A stretch of DNA of 64,000 bases from Chryseobacterium gleum (GCF_900636535.1 NZ_LR134289.1:62001-126000); one strand, 5' to 3'; positions 1-9,644 are shown, numbered from the stretch's first letter. The notes: generated by a model from the sequence alone, not told the origin. Program-made: numbers and translations.

Positions 1-1832
1 CTGTAGCCAATCTCATAAGAATCTACATAAGAGGGATTCAGATCGATGTTTCCGTCAAAAAGATTCTGATTATCATTATAATTTGGATTCGGGATCAAAA
101 AGAAAGAACGAGGTCGGTCTATCCTTCTTGAATAGTTCACTAAAAACTGATTGTCCTTTGCAATTTCATAACTTAAAAATACACTTGGGAAAAGGTTGTT
201 GTAAGTTTTAGATTTATTTACAGCAGTACCCTCACGGTTTAGATAATCAACATCTACTTTTGATAATTCGTCTCTAAGCCCAATCTGATAGCCTAACTTT
301 CCTATTTTACTTTTAAACTGAAGATAAAAAGCATTAAACATTTCTTTGTAATTTGCATTGTAGGTGTATTTATCAAGATACACCAATGCAGGATTTAATG
401 CTGGTCTTTGCCTCACAACATTACTATAATCATTGTCGTTATGATCCAGTCTGTAACCAGCTTCGATTTTGGAATTTTCCCCGATAGGAAGCTCGTAGTC
501 GGCTTTAGCAATAATAGATTTATTAAGTGTACTCTGATTGACAAGGTCCTGAAGCTGGAAAATACCGTTTGTCGTATCATTGATATCATTATCATTGTTG
601 GAACGGTTTCTCTGTAAGCTTAGTGAAACAGATAAATTTTGGCCATTATCATCAAATTTATGGTCTAAACCAAAATCTCCCTGAAAAGCAAGATTATTTC
701 CTGTTCCAATACTGGCTCTCTGTCTGAAAATATTTCCTCCGCTGAAAGGATAGTCAAAATAGTTAATATTTCCTGTGTTGTCGCTGTCAAAGGTTCTTAC
801 GGTACCGGATGCGTTTACAGATGTTTTATCAGAAATATCATAAGTCAGACCTCCGGTAGCATTGTAGTTGTCATTTTTATTTTTGCTGATGGATTCATTA
901 TGGGTCTCTTTGTTGATCCCGCTGTTGAACCATGCATCATTTCTACTAGTATTTTTGGACTCTCTGTATCCGCCGCCGCCGTTTAGGAACCATGTGAATT
1001 TACCCTTTCTCCAACTTAGATTAGTATTGAGAGAAGTTTGTGGGAGATATCCTAACGTTCCTGTAACACTTCCGTTAAAACCAGTCTTTTTATTCTTTTT
1101 TAAAATAATATTTAAAATACCGGCAGTTCCGCTGGCTTCAAACTTAGAAGAAGGATTGGTAATGACCTCGATCCGATCAATCTGATCAGCAGGAATACTT
1201 TGCAGTGCATTTGCACCATCGTCAATCCCAAGCAGGGCAGAAGGCTTCCCATTGATCAGGAATTTTACATTGGAACTTCCTCTCATGGATACCGTTCCAT
1301 CTGTATCTACAGAAACTGAAGGAACATTGGTTAAAACATCCTGAAGGGTTCCTCCTTTACTCACAATATCCTGTGAAGGGTCATATGTTTTTTTGTCAAG
1401 CTCTACTTTATAAGGTTTTGCTGCTGAAGCAGTAATCACAACGCCTTGTATTTCTTTTGTTTTACCGTCAACAGTAGAAGTAGGTTCAGCCTCAATAGAC
1501 AAAGCCCCGATATTACCTGCTGCTGCAATATTTTTGCTGACTACACTTTTCTTGTAATCAATAGCTTCTACTGTAATTTCATAATCGCCGGGCATAAGCT
1601 GAATCTTATACTGTCCTTTTTCATCTGTCAGTACAGCGTCGCTTAATGTTTTGTTGGTCTTATTACTGAAAGTCACAGAGGCATAAGGTACCGGTTGGTT
1701 TTTTTTGTTGACAATAGTCCCTGAAACTCCAGCTTTCTCCTGTGCAAAAGCTAATGCTGCCGCTGAAAGTACTAACGTAAGTCCTAAAGTTTTTCTGGTG
1801 AAAATAGTGACAATTTCTGTCTTATTCTTCAT
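1..1832 (-). CDS. TonB-dependent outer-membrane receptor, C-terminus beyond the window
   Basis: The minus-strand frame is open from an ATG at 1832 to the window edge, about 610 residues. It starts with a Sec signal peptide ending in ALAFAQ. A carboxypeptidase-regulatory-like beta-sandwich follows (residues about 25-110, GTIVNKKNQPVPYASVTF). Next is a TonB plug region with MRGSSNVKFLINGKPS and RIEVITNPSSKFEA, then the first half of a long beta-barrel rich in Asn, Tyr and Gly. This is the Bacteroidota 'outer membrane beta-barrel' branch of TonB receptors. The ligand cannot be told from the sequence. The barrel C-terminus lies outside the window; no frameshift is seen. Confidence 0.9.
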   Translation of the reverse strand, partial: MKNKTEIVTIFTRKTLGLTLVLSAAALAFAQEKAGVSGTIVNKKNQPVPYASVTFSNKTNKTLSDAVLTDEKGQYKIQLMPGDYEITVEAIDYKKSVVSKNIAAAGNIGALSIEAEPTSTVDGKTKEIQGVVITASAAKPYKVELDKKTYDPSQDIVSKGGTLQDVLTNVPSVSVDTDGTVSMRGSSNVKFLINGKPSALLGIDDGANALQSIPADQIDRIEVITNPSSKFEASGTAGILNIILKKNKKTGFNGSVTGTLGYLPQTSLNTNLSWRKGKFTWFLNGGGGYRESKNTSRNDAWFNSGINKETHNESISKNKNDNYNATGGLTYDISDKTSVNASGTVRTFDSDNTGNINYFDYPFSGGNIFRQRASIGTGNNLAFQGDFGLDHKFDDNGQNLSVSLSLQRNRSNNDNDINDTTNGIFQLQDLVNQSTLNKSIIAKADYELPIGENSKIEAGYRLDHNDNDYSNVVRQRPALNPALVYLDKYTYNANYKEMFNAFYLQFKSKIGKLGYQIGLRDELSKVDVDYLNREGTAVNKSKTYNNLFPSVFLSYEIAKDNQFLVNYSRRIDRPRSFFLIPNPNYNDNQNLFDGNIDLNPSYVDSYEIGY

Positions 1833-1965
1833 AGGTTATTTTTTTGTATAAGATCGTGAAAGAATAACCCTTAATATTTTGAATTTCACATCTGTTTGAT
1901 CATCAAAATATTATGGTCGCGTTTATTGTTTTCTAACTGTATAAGTTTCTTGGTGCTTTTTAAGC

Positions 1966-2991
1966 CTATTTTATATTTTTTGAATTGAGCCAGTCCTGAT
2001 AAGCCTTTGCATTTACAGCATGCTCTTCAGCGCTTGCCGTAAACTTATGGTATCCGGGTCTTGAAGGATCGGCACACATAAATATATAATTGTTATTTTC
2101 AGCATTTAAAACAGCATCTATTGAGTTTTTATCCACTACACAGATTGGCCCCGGAGGAATCCCTGCATTGGCATAAGTGTTATAATGTGATGGTGTAGAC
2201 AAATGCTTATATAATACCCTTTTTATAGGTTCTTTAAAATTAGTCTGTTTATTGATCGCATAAATTACCGTAGGATCAGACTGAAGTTTCATTCCTTTTC
2301 TGTAACGGTTTAAATACAATCCGGCAATCGTTTTCATCTCATCTTTTTTTCCTCCCGATTCCTTATAGACAATAGAGGCCAGAGCATATATCTGATCTCT
2401 TGTGAGACCGGACTGCTGTTCTTTATTTTTTCTTTCAGCCGTCCAGAAATCATTATACTGATCTTCAAACTTGGCAAAAAATTCTCTCGGACTTACGGTC
2501 CAGAAAAAATTATACGTATCAATGAAAAAATATTTTTTTAAATCCTCAGCATTTTTGTATCCTTTCTCTTGTGCAACAGCATCCAGATCAGTTACAAAAT
2601 GTAATGAATCTATTTCTGTTTTTTTGGTAACCTTACCAATCATCTGATACATATCCCCAAAATCACCAATCCTGTAAGAATTTGCTGTCTGGTTTCCTGC
2701 TTTAATCATATTGACAAGGTTTTTGTTTCCTGTTCCGCTTTGGATGTGATAACGTCCTGCTTTAAAATTCGTATCAAGACCTTTTTCTTTAGCCACTGCT
2801 TCAAAAGATTCCCTGTCTTTCATATAAGGAGCAATAGAGTCAAGGATCTGCTTAAAACCTGCCCTGTGAGGAATCAGCACATAACCTTCTTTTTCTACGT
2901 TATTTCCTAAATATTTATTATAAAATCTCAAACCAAAAAATCCTGCCACTATAAAAACCAGCAGAATGATAATGAGAATAGCTTTTTTCAT
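1966..2991 (-). CDS. mltG: Endolytic transglycosylase MltG
   Basis: A 341-residue YceG/MltG family protein that cleaves nascent glycan strands in peptidoglycan. One N-terminal membrane anchor (residues 4-22) places the enzyme in the periplasm. The catalytic region contains ALASIVYKESGG, where the second Glu of the family pattern ASIVxKE is kept, followed by AGLYLNRYRKGMKLQSDPTV and the GIPPGPI segment typical of the family. It follows dapF at 31 bp in the same direction, so the two are probably cotranscribed: a meso-DAP synthesis gene and a wall-processing gene. Length is normal for the family. Confidence 0.93.
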   Translation of the reverse strand: MKKAILIIILLVFIVAGFFGLRFYNKYLGNNVEKEGYVLIPHRAGFKQILDSIAPYMKDRESFEAVAKEKGLDTNFKAGRYHIQSGTGNKNLVNMIKAGNQTANSYRIGDFGDMYQMIGKVTKKTEIDSLHFVTDLDAVAQEKGYKNAEDLKKYFFIDTYNFFWTVSPREFFAKFEDQYNDFWTAERKNKEQQSGLTRDQIYALASIVYKESGGKKDEMKTIAGLYLNRYRKGMKLQSDPTVIYAINKQTNFKEPIKRVLYKHLSTPSHYNTYANAGIPPGPICVVDKNSIDAVLNAENNNYIFMCADPSRPGYHKFTASAEEHAVNAKAYQDWLNSKNIK

Positions 2992-3022
2992 TCCTGTTAA
3001 TGTTGATTAAAAGTTTTTGTTT

Positions 3023-3790
3023 TTAAAGAAGATCTGTTTTACCTCTAAAAACCTGCTTTGCAGGACCTTCCAGCCATATATTCCGGAATGAGTCACCGCT
3101 TTTTTCAGCATATACCTTAAGATTTCCACCTAAGGTTTTAACTTTTACAGAGGTTAGATTGTGTTTTTGCAGAAAAGTTAAAGCAGAAGCCGTAACTCCT
3201 GTCCCGCAACTGTAAGTTTCGTCCTCAACGCCTCGTTCATAGGTTCTTACAAAAATTTCATTATCTGAAATTTTTTCTACAAAGTTCACATTGATTCCTT
3301 TTTCTTTATAAGTTTCAGAATTTCTGATTCCATATCCTTCATCATACACAGGATAATCCTTCAGATTTTCAACATATTTTACATAATGGGGTGAACCGGT
3401 ATTCAGAACGAAGTCATTTCCGTCATGGGATACCGCGTCTACATTAATCATCTTTAATTTAATAATTCCGTTATGAATTTCAGCTTCATGTTCGCCGTCC
3501 GTCGCAATGAATCTGCATTTATCTTCAAAGATATCCAGGAAAAAAGCAAAAGCTACAAGACATCTTCCTCCGTTCCCGCACATGGTACTCTCACCTCCGT
3601 CAGAATTATAGTATACCATTTTAAAATCATAATTGGGATCGTTTTCCAAGAGAATAAGACCGTCAGCACCTATTCCGAAGCGTCTGTCACATAGTTTTTC
3701 AATAATACCTTTATCCTTAGTAAATTGCAGATCACGGTTGTCTACCATTACAAAATCATTCCCTGTTCCCTGATATTTATAAAATTCCAT
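3023..3790 (-). CDS. dapF: Diaminopimelate epimerase
   Basis: A 255-residue cytoplasmic enzyme converting LL- to meso-diaminopimelate in lysine and peptidoglycan synthesis. Both catalytic cysteines of the cofactor-independent mechanism are visible: Cys71 in STMCGNGGR and a second near residue 195 in TYSCGTGVTA. The N-terminal KYQGTGNDFVMVDNRD is the family signature. First gene of a two-gene unit with mltG. A hairpin terminator separates it from the lipoprotein gene upstream. Slightly shorter than the E. coli enzyme but all core motifs are present. Confidence 0.97.
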   Translation of the reverse strand: MEFYKYQGTGNDFVMVDNRDLQFTKDKGIIEKLCDRRFGIGADGLILLENDPNYDFKMVYYNSDGGESTMCGNGGRCLVAFAFFLDIFEDKCRFIATDGEHEAEIHNGIIKLKMINVDAVSHDGNDFVLNTGSPHYVKYVENLKDYPVYDEGYGIRNSETYKEKGINVNFVEKISDNEIFVRTYERGVEDETYSCGTGVTASALTFLQKHNLTSVKVKTLGGNLKVYAEKSGDSFRNIWLEGPAKQVFRGKTDLL

Positions 3791-3835
3791 ATTTTTTTGT
3801 TAAATGAAGAAGCAAAATTAACATATTTAAAATGA

Positions 3836-3862
3836 AAAACGAACAGTGTTAGCTGTTCGTTT
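3836..3862 (-). terminator. Hairpin terminator between the Asn/Gly-rich lipoprotein and dapF
   Basis: A near-perfect stem (AAACGAACAG / CTGTTCGTTT) with a six-base loop. On the minus strand it is followed by a T-rich tract, so it should end transcription of the lipoprotein gene before dapF. Confidence 0.75.
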
Positions 3863-3879
3863 TCTTATTTATAATCGTT

Positions 3880-4536
3880 TTATCTAAAACCGCCTCCGCC
3901 GCTCTGCTGTCTGCTGGAGCTGGTGCTTTGGCTGCCTGAGCTGTTTCTGAATCCACCACCGGAAGATTCTGATCTGCTGCTTTCAGAATTTCTGAATCCG
4001 CTATTACTATTGGAATTTCTGAAACCGTTGTTGTTCTGGTTGTTCTGATTCCCATTGTTTTGGTTTCTGAACCCACTATTATTCTGGTTTCCCTGATTGT
4101 TCTGATAACCGCTGTTCTGGTTTCTGAATCCGCTGTTGCTGTTGGAGTTTCTGTTATTATTGAATCCTCCGCTGTTATTATTGTATGAACCGTTATTATT
4201 TGTTGTACGGGTATTCTGGAATCCGTTCTGAGGTCTTGAAGAAGCAGACCTTCTTTCTACATAGACTTTTCTTCTGGAATTATTATAATTGTCATAATAA
4301 TAAGGGATGCCATTATCATAGTAATAATTAACGTTGTTTCTGTAATAATAGCCGTCGTTGCCCCAGTATCCACCGCTTCCGTAGTATCCTGCAGGAGCAT
4401 AGTAATATCCGTTGTTATAATAGGGATCTCCATAATAACCTCCATTATTGCTACCGTATCCGTCGGTATATGCTAAACAAGATGTTAAACTGGCAATAGC
4501 AAAAATACTGACTGCTATTTTAAATAAATTTTTCAT
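3880..4536 (-). CDS. Asn/Gly/Tyr-rich repetitive lipoprotein
   Basis: A 218-residue protein of unknown function. The start MKNLFKIAVSIFAIASLTSC is a lipoprotein signal peptide with the lipobox LTSC at about residue 20. The mature part has two low-complexity zones. Residues 25-85 are Tyr/Gly/Asn-rich (GYYGDPYYNNGYYY type). From about residue 100 a degenerate GFRNQNNGNQNN repeat runs to a Ser/Gly-rich end terminating in GGGGFR. No catalytic motif is seen. Its ATG overlaps the TGA of pnuC upstream (ATGA), so the two are probably translationally coupled. Function not inferred. Confidence 0.75.
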   Translation of the reverse strand: MKNLFKIAVSIFAIASLTSCLAYTDGYGSNNGGYYGDPYYNNGYYYAPAGYYGSGGYWGNDGYYYRNNVNYYYDNGIPYYYDNYNNSRRKVYVERRSASSRPQNGFQNTRTTNNNGSYNNNSGGFNNNRNSNSNSGFRNQNSGYQNNQGNQNNSGFRNQNNGNQNNQNNNGFRNSNSNSGFRNSESSRSESSGGGFRNSSGSQSTSSSRQQSGGGGFR

Positions 4537-5210
4537 GACTTTATTGTACTTTTTTCTTTAAAACTTTTTTTCCAATTGACGTATCCTGAGATCGCCATTA
4601 TAGTAAATACCAAATATTGAACCGAAGTGATTCCAAGTCCCTTAAAAATCATCATAGGGATGCAAATAAGGTCTCCGATAATCCAGAAAATCCAGCTCTC
4701 AATGCGCTGTTTGGCCATAAACCACATTCCTACTAAAAATATTGAAGTGGTGAAAACATCCATCCAGTTTGCCCAATCCAGATGATATAATCCAAGACTG
4801 GTTCCTTCCATAGAAAACTGATTATCAATATAAGGTTTATAATAATAAATAAGAGTAACAAGCGCGAGGCTCAATATAAAAAGAATGCTGGCATAGATCC
4901 ATTCCTTTCCGGCAGCCCAGGTAACGTCCACATGAATATGATCTTCGGAATTTTTAGCCCATAAAATCCACCCGTAGATACTCATGATGGTATAATATAC
5001 ATTGATCAGGCAGTCTCCCAATAAACCAAAGTTGAAGAGAATATACACATAGATCATTGTAGAAACAATACCGGTGGGGTATACCCATATGTTTTTTTTA
5101 ATCGAAAAATAGACGCTTAAGGTTCCTAATACAGCTCCTGAAGCTTCCAGTATAATCTGTAAGGTATCATAGCTCTCATAAGGCTTTATGAAAAGATCAT
5201 ATAAATTCAT
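4533..5210 (-). CDS. pnuC: Nicotinamide riboside/mononucleotide transporter PnuC
   Basis: A 225-residue integral membrane protein with about seven hydrophobic segments. The family features are the early SVYFSIKKNIWVYPTGIVST, the tryptophan-rich SIYGWILWAK, and the late WANWMDVFTTSIFLVGMWFMAKQRIESWIFW. PnuC proteins import nicotinamide riboside for NAD salvage. The substrate is inferred from the family; related PnuT proteins carry thiamine, and this cannot be excluded without a riboswitch or thiamine-gene neighbour, neither of which is seen. It overlaps the downstream lipoprotein gene by 4 bp. Confidence 0.88.
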   Translation of the reverse strand: MNLYDLFIKPYESYDTLQIILEASGAVLGTLSVYFSIKKNIWVYPTGIVSTMIYVYILFNFGLLGDCLINVYYTIMSIYGWILWAKNSEDHIHVDVTWAAGKEWIYASILFILSLALVTLIYYYKPYIDNQFSMEGTSLGLYHLDWANWMDVFTTSIFLVGMWFMAKQRIESWIFWIIGDLICIPMMIFKGLGITSVQYLVFTIMAISGYVNWKKSFKEKSTIKS

Positions 5211-5377
5211 GTTATCAAAAATAAAGAAAAATTTAACACTAGATAAAATAGTATGAATAAGGTGTTGGTCAGGTTTTTAAAGTTTTTAATGTAAAATAAA
5301 TGATGAAATTTTAACGATTAACGTGAGAGTTTCTAAATTTTTTATATTTTCGTAAATCCTTAAATAAATAAAAAAAC

Positions 5378-6895
5378 ATGTCGAAAATTTGGGTTAAAAA
5401 GCCACTAAGTGCCTATGAGGCAGATATGAAGAAAAGTGAGCTGAAGAAAGTCCTTGGAAAGTGGAGTTTAACAGCAATTGGAGTAGGTGCTATCATTGGT
5501 GGTGGAATCTTTGTTCTTACCGGAACAGGAGCCTATTATCATGCAGGGCCAGCACTTGCCATTTCCTTTATCATAGCAGGGATCGCCTGCGTTTTTGCTG
5601 CATTATGTTATGCAGAGTTTGCATCCATCATTCCTGTAGAAGGTTCTGCTTATGCGTATGCATACGGAACAGTAGGAGAAATTTTTGCCTGGGCCATGGG
5701 TTGGTGTCTCATCCTCGAATATGCTATGGCGAGTATGGCAGTTTCCGTGAGCTGGTCCGGATATTTTAATAAATTTTTGAAAATATTTAATATTCATCTC
5801 CCTGCCTATCTGACTTCAGATCCTGCAAGTTATACAGGAGATGGATTTTCTATGAACCTGCCCGCATTTATTCTGGTTCTTTTAATTACTGCATTATTGG
5901 TAAAAGGAACTAAAGAAGCTGCAGGAGCTAATAACCTGATTGTTTTAATGAAAACTTCAGCTGTTATTTTTGTAATTATAGCAGGAGTATATATTATTTT
6001 CTCTAATACTGATCTTTACAATGCTGTAGATGGGGTTAAAAACTGGAAACCTTTCATCCCGGATCCTGTAAAAATCAAAAACTCTGAAGGGGATCTGGTC
6101 TCCGCATATGGTATTAAAGGGATTATTTCCGGAGCTGCAGCTATTTTCTTTGCCTATATTGGTTTTGATGCTGTTTCCACACAGGCGGGAGAAGCTATTA
6201 ATCCTAAAAAAGATGTGCCTTTCGCTATCATTGCGTCATTGTTAATCTGTACCGCTTTATATATCTGTGTATCTCTTGTATTAACAGGGATGATGCATTA
6301 TACAGACTTCAACCCTGAAGGTAAATATCCGGACGCTATCAAAGCTCCTGTGGCCTATGCTTTTGAAATTGCAGGAAAACACTGGGCAAGTAATATCGTA
6401 ACGATTGCTGCTACGGTAGGATTAATTTCCGTAGTAATGGTAATGATGATGGGACAGTCCAGAATCTTTATCGGTATGGCAAAAGACGGTTTGATTCCTC
6501 AATTCTTCGGTCAGCTTCATCCAAAGACAAAGACTCCATATAAAGGAATCATTCTGTTAGGACTGGTAGTGGCATTTATTGCTGCATTTACTCCGATTTC
6601 AACACTGGCAGATATGACAAGCTTCGGGACCCTGTTTGCATTTACTTTGGTTTGTATCGCCGTTTGGGTAATGAGAAAAAAAGAACCTAATCTGATAAGA
6701 CCTTTCAAGGTTCCTGCTTATAAAATTGTAGTAGCATTGGGAGTAATTATCAATTTATATCTGATTTTTAACCTGAGTGCCCATGCATTGGAACTTTCAG
6801 CTGTATGGCTGGTACTGGGAGGTTTGGTATACTTCCTTTATGGAAAATCACATGGTAAACTTAACAATCCTGAAAAATATCAGAACCAGGATTAA
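5378..6895 (+). CDS. APC-superfamily amino acid permease
   Basis: A 505-residue inner-membrane transporter with 12-14 hydrophobic segments. Near the N-terminus is GVGAIIGGGIFVLTG, the Gly-rich unwound helix-1 motif that binds substrate in APC transporters. Helices follow with AFIAAFTPISTLADMTSFGTLFAF, typical of the cationic-amino-acid-transporter/YfnA-like branch. Amino acid uptake is therefore likely; the exact substrate is not visible. Monocistronic, ended by a UUCG-tetraloop terminator. Confidence 0.9.
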   Translation: MSKIWVKKPLSAYEADMKKSELKKVLGKWSLTAIGVGAIIGGGIFVLTGTGAYYHAGPALAISFIIAGIACVFAALCYAEFASIIPVEGSAYAYAYGTVGEIFAWAMGWCLILEYAMASMAVSVSWSGYFNKFLKIFNIHLPAYLTSDPASYTGDGFSMNLPAFILVLLITALLVKGTKEAAGANNLIVLMKTSAVIFVIIAGVYIIFSNTDLYNAVDGVKNWKPFIPDPVKIKNSEGDLVSAYGIKGIISGAAAIFFAYIGFDAVSTQAGEAINPKKDVPFAIIASLLICTALYICVSLVLTGMMHYTDFNPEGKYPDAIKAPVAYAFEIAGKHWASNIVTIAATVGLISVVMVMMMGQSRIFIGMAKDGLIPQFFGQLHPKTKTPYKGIILLGLVVAFIAAFTPISTLADMTSFGTLFAFTLVCIAVWVMRKKEPNLIRPFKVPAYKIVVALGVIINLYLIFNLSAHALELSAVWLVLGGLVYFLYGKSHGKLNNPEKYQNQD

Positions 6896-6904
6896 TAATT
6901 ATAT

Positions 6905-6928
6905 AAACCGCTTCGGCGGTTTTTTTTT
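6905..6928 (+). terminator. Intrinsic terminator of the amino acid permease
   Basis: Stem AAACCGC / GCGGTTT closed by a TTCG tetraloop and followed by a run of T residues, 10 bp after the stop codon. The next gene starts only 17 bp further on. Confidence 0.9.
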
Positions 6929-6944
6929 GTCACAATACTATACT

Positions 6945-7958
6945 ATGAAAAAGATTTTCACCATTTTATTTCTGTCTGCAGGACTTGCAGCGTTTTCCCA
7001 GCAGGTGGAAAGCCTCGAAACCATTCTTAATGATAAAATAAGTATCAGAGCCCTTGAGTTATACGATAATAAAGTATGGTATAGCGGTACAGATTCCAAA
7101 TTCGGTTTTGTAGATCTTAAAAATTACAAAAACCAGAAGCAGATAAAACTTTCTGAAGAAAAACTTCAGTTCAGAACATTAGGTCAGAATAAAACTTCTT
7201 TCTATACGATCAATATTGAAAGTCCGGGAAGATTTTTTGCCATTGATAAAAAAACTCTGACCTCACAGGTTGTCTTTAAAGATACAGCAAAAACTGCTTT
7301 TTATGATGCTTTACATTTCGTAAATGATAAACTTGCCTATACCTTCAGCGATGCAGATAAAGATCAACTGCTGAAGCTGGCTGTGTACAAAGACGGAAAA
7401 TGGAGCATGTTTAAGAATAATGTAAAATTAAATGAGGGTGAGGCTGCTTTTGCCGCCAGCAATACCAATATTTCATCCTCTAAAAAATATCTTTGGATTG
7501 CAACCGGAGGAAAAGCTTCCCGAATCTTAAGAATGGATCTGAAAAATGAAAAGTTTGAAATTTTCAATACTCCATTTGTTCAGGGAGAATCTTCACAAGG
7601 AATGTATTCTATAGATTTTTATGAAGATAAGTTTGGAATTGCTGTTGGAGGAGATTATACCAAACAGGATGCTAATATCAATAATATCGCAACGACTACC
7701 GATGGTGGTAAAACCTGGCAGATTCAGGCCTCAGGGCAGAATGCAGGATATACGACTTGTGTGAAAATTAAACCGGGATCAAAAGGAAAAGAGATTCTTG
7801 CGGTAGGAGATAAGCACGTCAGTTATTCTTCAGATTTTGGAAGAACATGGAAGAAAATTTCTGACGAAAAAGGATTCTTTGTCTGTCAATGGGTTGATGG
7901 CAATAATGTTGTTCTTGCAGGAAATAATAAAATTGCGGTGATGAAATTAAAATTTTAA
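6945..7958 (+). CDS. Secreted Asp-box (BNR/Ycf48-like) beta-propeller protein
   Basis: A 337-residue protein. The ATG at 6945 is chosen because it begins a clean Sec signal peptide (MKKIFTILFLSAGLAAFSQ); the same frame runs upstream into the permease gene without biological sense. The mature protein carries Asp-box turns such as DGGKTWQIQ and DFGRTWKKIS and beta-strand repeats, as in Ycf48/photosystem-II-assembly-like and sialidase-like propellers. Bacteroidota annotations often call these 'oxidoreductase' without evidence; no catalytic residues were identified here. Likely periplasmic or exported, function unknown. Confidence 0.75.
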   Translation: MKKIFTILFLSAGLAAFSQQVESLETILNDKISIRALELYDNKVWYSGTDSKFGFVDLKNYKNQKQIKLSEEKLQFRTLGQNKTSFYTINIESPGRFFAIDKKTLTSQVVFKDTAKTAFYDALHFVNDKLAYTFSDADKDQLLKLAVYKDGKWSMFKNNVKLNEGEAAFAASNTNISSSKKYLWIATGGKASRILRMDLKNEKFEIFNTPFVQGESSQGMYSIDFYEDKFGIAVGGDYTKQDANINNIATTTDGGKTWQIQASGQNAGYTTCVKIKPGSKGKEILAVGDKHVSYSSDFGRTWKKISDEKGFFVCQWVDGNNVVLAGNNKIAVMKLKF

Positions 7959-8070
7959 ATATCAGGAATAGAATATATCACTATTAGCCAAAAGCCTGAT
8001 CATACGTATTTAGACTCATTATAAAATAGAACCTAATATAATTCATAGGTTAAAATTCATAACTAATGGT

Positions 8071-8078
8071 TAATTTTG
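8071..8078 (+). promoter_or_regulatory. Possible -7 box of hemN
   Basis: TAATTTTG fits the Bacteroidota -7 consensus TAnnTTTG, 54 bp before the hemN start. No good TTG is seen at the usual spacing upstream, so this rests on the -7 box alone. Confidence 0.4.
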
Positions 8079-8132
8079 TACGATGAATTTAATTATGTTA
8101 AATTTCATGCCTTATAAAATTTAATTTTCAAA

Positions 8133-9491
8133 ATGAACTCTTTAATAGATAAGTATAATATTCCCGGACCGCGTTACACTTCTTATCCTACTGTTCCTTA
8201 CTGGGACGAATCAACATTTTCGCCTGAAAGATGGAAGGAAACCGTAATCAGGTCTTTTGATGAAAGCAATGCAGGGGAGGGAATTTCTATTTATATCCAT
8301 TTGCCTTTCTGTGAGGCGCTATGTACGTTCTGTGCATGTCATAAACGTATTACCAAACAGCACAGTGTTGAAGTTCCTTACCTTGAAAGTGTTTTAAAAG
8401 AGTGGAAATTGTACCTTGATCTTTTCAGTGAAAGACCAAAACTGAAAGAATTGCACCTTGGAGGAGGTACTCCTACATTTTTCTCTCCTGAGAACTTAAG
8501 AACATTACTGGAGGGAATTTTTTCTACAGTAGATATTGCAGAGCATCCTGAGTTTTCTTTTGAGGGGCATCCAAACAATACAACGAAAGAACATCTTCAG
8601 ACTTTATATGACCTTGGTTTCAGAAGAGTGAGCTTCGGAGTTCAGGATTATGATCCTAAAGTTCAGAAAGCGATCAACAGAATCCAGCCTTTTGAAAATG
8701 TAAAAAATGTTACAGAATGGGCGAAGGAAATCGGGTACAGAGGAATCAGCCATGATCTGGTTTTCGGATTGCCACATCAGAACTGGGAAGCGATGGAATA
8801 TACCATCAGAAAAACAATGGAGCTGAAACCGGACAGACTTGCATTTTATTCTTATGCACACGTTCCATGGGTAAAAGGAGTCGGACAGAGAGGTTTTGAT
8901 GAAAATGACCTTCCAAGTGGTGAAGAAAAACGCCGTCTGTATGAAGACGGGAAAAAGCTGCTTCAGGATTTAGGATATATTGAGGTTGGAATGGATCACT
9001 TCTCTCTTGAGCATGATGATCTTTATCAGTCTTTAATTCATAAGAAACTTCACAGAAATTTCATGGGCTACACTTCCAGCAAGACCCAGCTGATGGTTGG
9101 GCTTGGTATGTCTGCTATTTCAGATTCCTGGTATGCGTTTGCCCAGAATGTAAAAACAGTTGAGGAATATCAGAAAATGGTTGAAGAAGGTGAGATTCCT
9201 GTGGTAAAAGGGCACGTACTGAGTGATGAAGATCTTACGGTAAGAAGACATATTCTGAATCTGATGTGCCAACTTGAGACCACTTTTGATATAAACAACT
9301 CTTTCCCTGAGCTTGAAAACGCTTTAGAAATGCTAAAAGAGATGGAAAATGACGGTCTGGTTGAAATCAACGGAACTGAAGTTAAAATTACTGAAGCCGG
9401 AAGAGCATTCACAAGGAATGTAGCCATGGTTTTTGACCTGAGAATGATGAGAAATAAACCGGAAACGAGAATTTTCTCTATGACAATATAA
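8133..9491 (+). CDS. hemN: Oxygen-independent coproporphyrinogen III oxidase
   Basis: A 452-residue radical SAM enzyme that decarboxylates coproporphyrinogen III to protoporphyrinogen IX in anaerobic haem synthesis. The iron-sulfur cysteines are Cys60, Cys64 and Cys67 in PFCEALCTFCAC, with Cys69 in the extra CxC position of true HemN. The SAM-binding GGGTP follows (HLGGGTPTFF). The full length and the C-terminal HemN domain with winged-helix-like end (VEINGTEVKITEAGRAFTRN) argue for HemN rather than the shorter HemW. Stands alone, closed by a strong terminator. Confidence 0.95.
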   Translation: MNSLIDKYNIPGPRYTSYPTVPYWDESTFSPERWKETVIRSFDESNAGEGISIYIHLPFCEALCTFCACHKRITKQHSVEVPYLESVLKEWKLYLDLFSERPKLKELHLGGGTPTFFSPENLRTLLEGIFSTVDIAEHPEFSFEGHPNNTTKEHLQTLYDLGFRRVSFGVQDYDPKVQKAINRIQPFENVKNVTEWAKEIGYRGISHDLVFGLPHQNWEAMEYTIRKTMELKPDRLAFYSYAHVPWVKGVGQRGFDENDLPSGEEKRRLYEDGKKLLQDLGYIEVGMDHFSLEHDDLYQSLIHKKLHRNFMGYTSSKTQLMVGLGMSAISDSWYAFAQNVKTVEEYQKMVEEGEIPVVKGHVLSDEDLTVRRHILNLMCQLETTFDINNSFPELENALEMLKEMENDGLVEINGTEVKITEAGRAFTRNVAMVFDLRMMRNKPETRIFSMTI

Positions 9492-9494
9492 GCA

Positions 9495-9524
9495 AAAGCG
9501 GTTCAGATCTGAACCGCTTTTTTT
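9495..9524 (+). terminator. hemN intrinsic terminator
   Basis: Perfect inverted repeat AAAGCGGTTC / GAACCGCTTT around AGATCT, followed by a T run; it starts 4 bp after the hemN stop codon. Confidence 0.93.
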
Positions 9525-9563
9525 ATTGACTTATGGCTTATTTTGAACTTGTTTAAACTTTTT

Positions 9564-9644
9564 GAAACATTAAGATTGTAGTAAGGTGTTTAGAGTATTA
9601 AGATTATCTTAACTATGCTTGCTTAAATTCTTCTTAATGGTTTA
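9564..9644. repeat. MITE-like inverted-repeat element, copy A
   Basis: An 81-bp non-coding element with imperfect terminal inverted repeats. The left end is GAAACATTAAGA and the right end, read in reverse, is TAAACCATTAAGAA, with internal TTAAG-rich sequence. The same ends recur at 37337-37477 and 48720-48847. It lies in the 368-bp gap between hemN and the sugar dehydrogenase gene. Confidence 0.55.

Noticed and set aside
868..1185. A 105-codon plus-strand ORF inside the TonB receptor
   Set aside because: It lies opposite a clear coding frame with signal peptide, plug and barrel features; it is a shadow frame.
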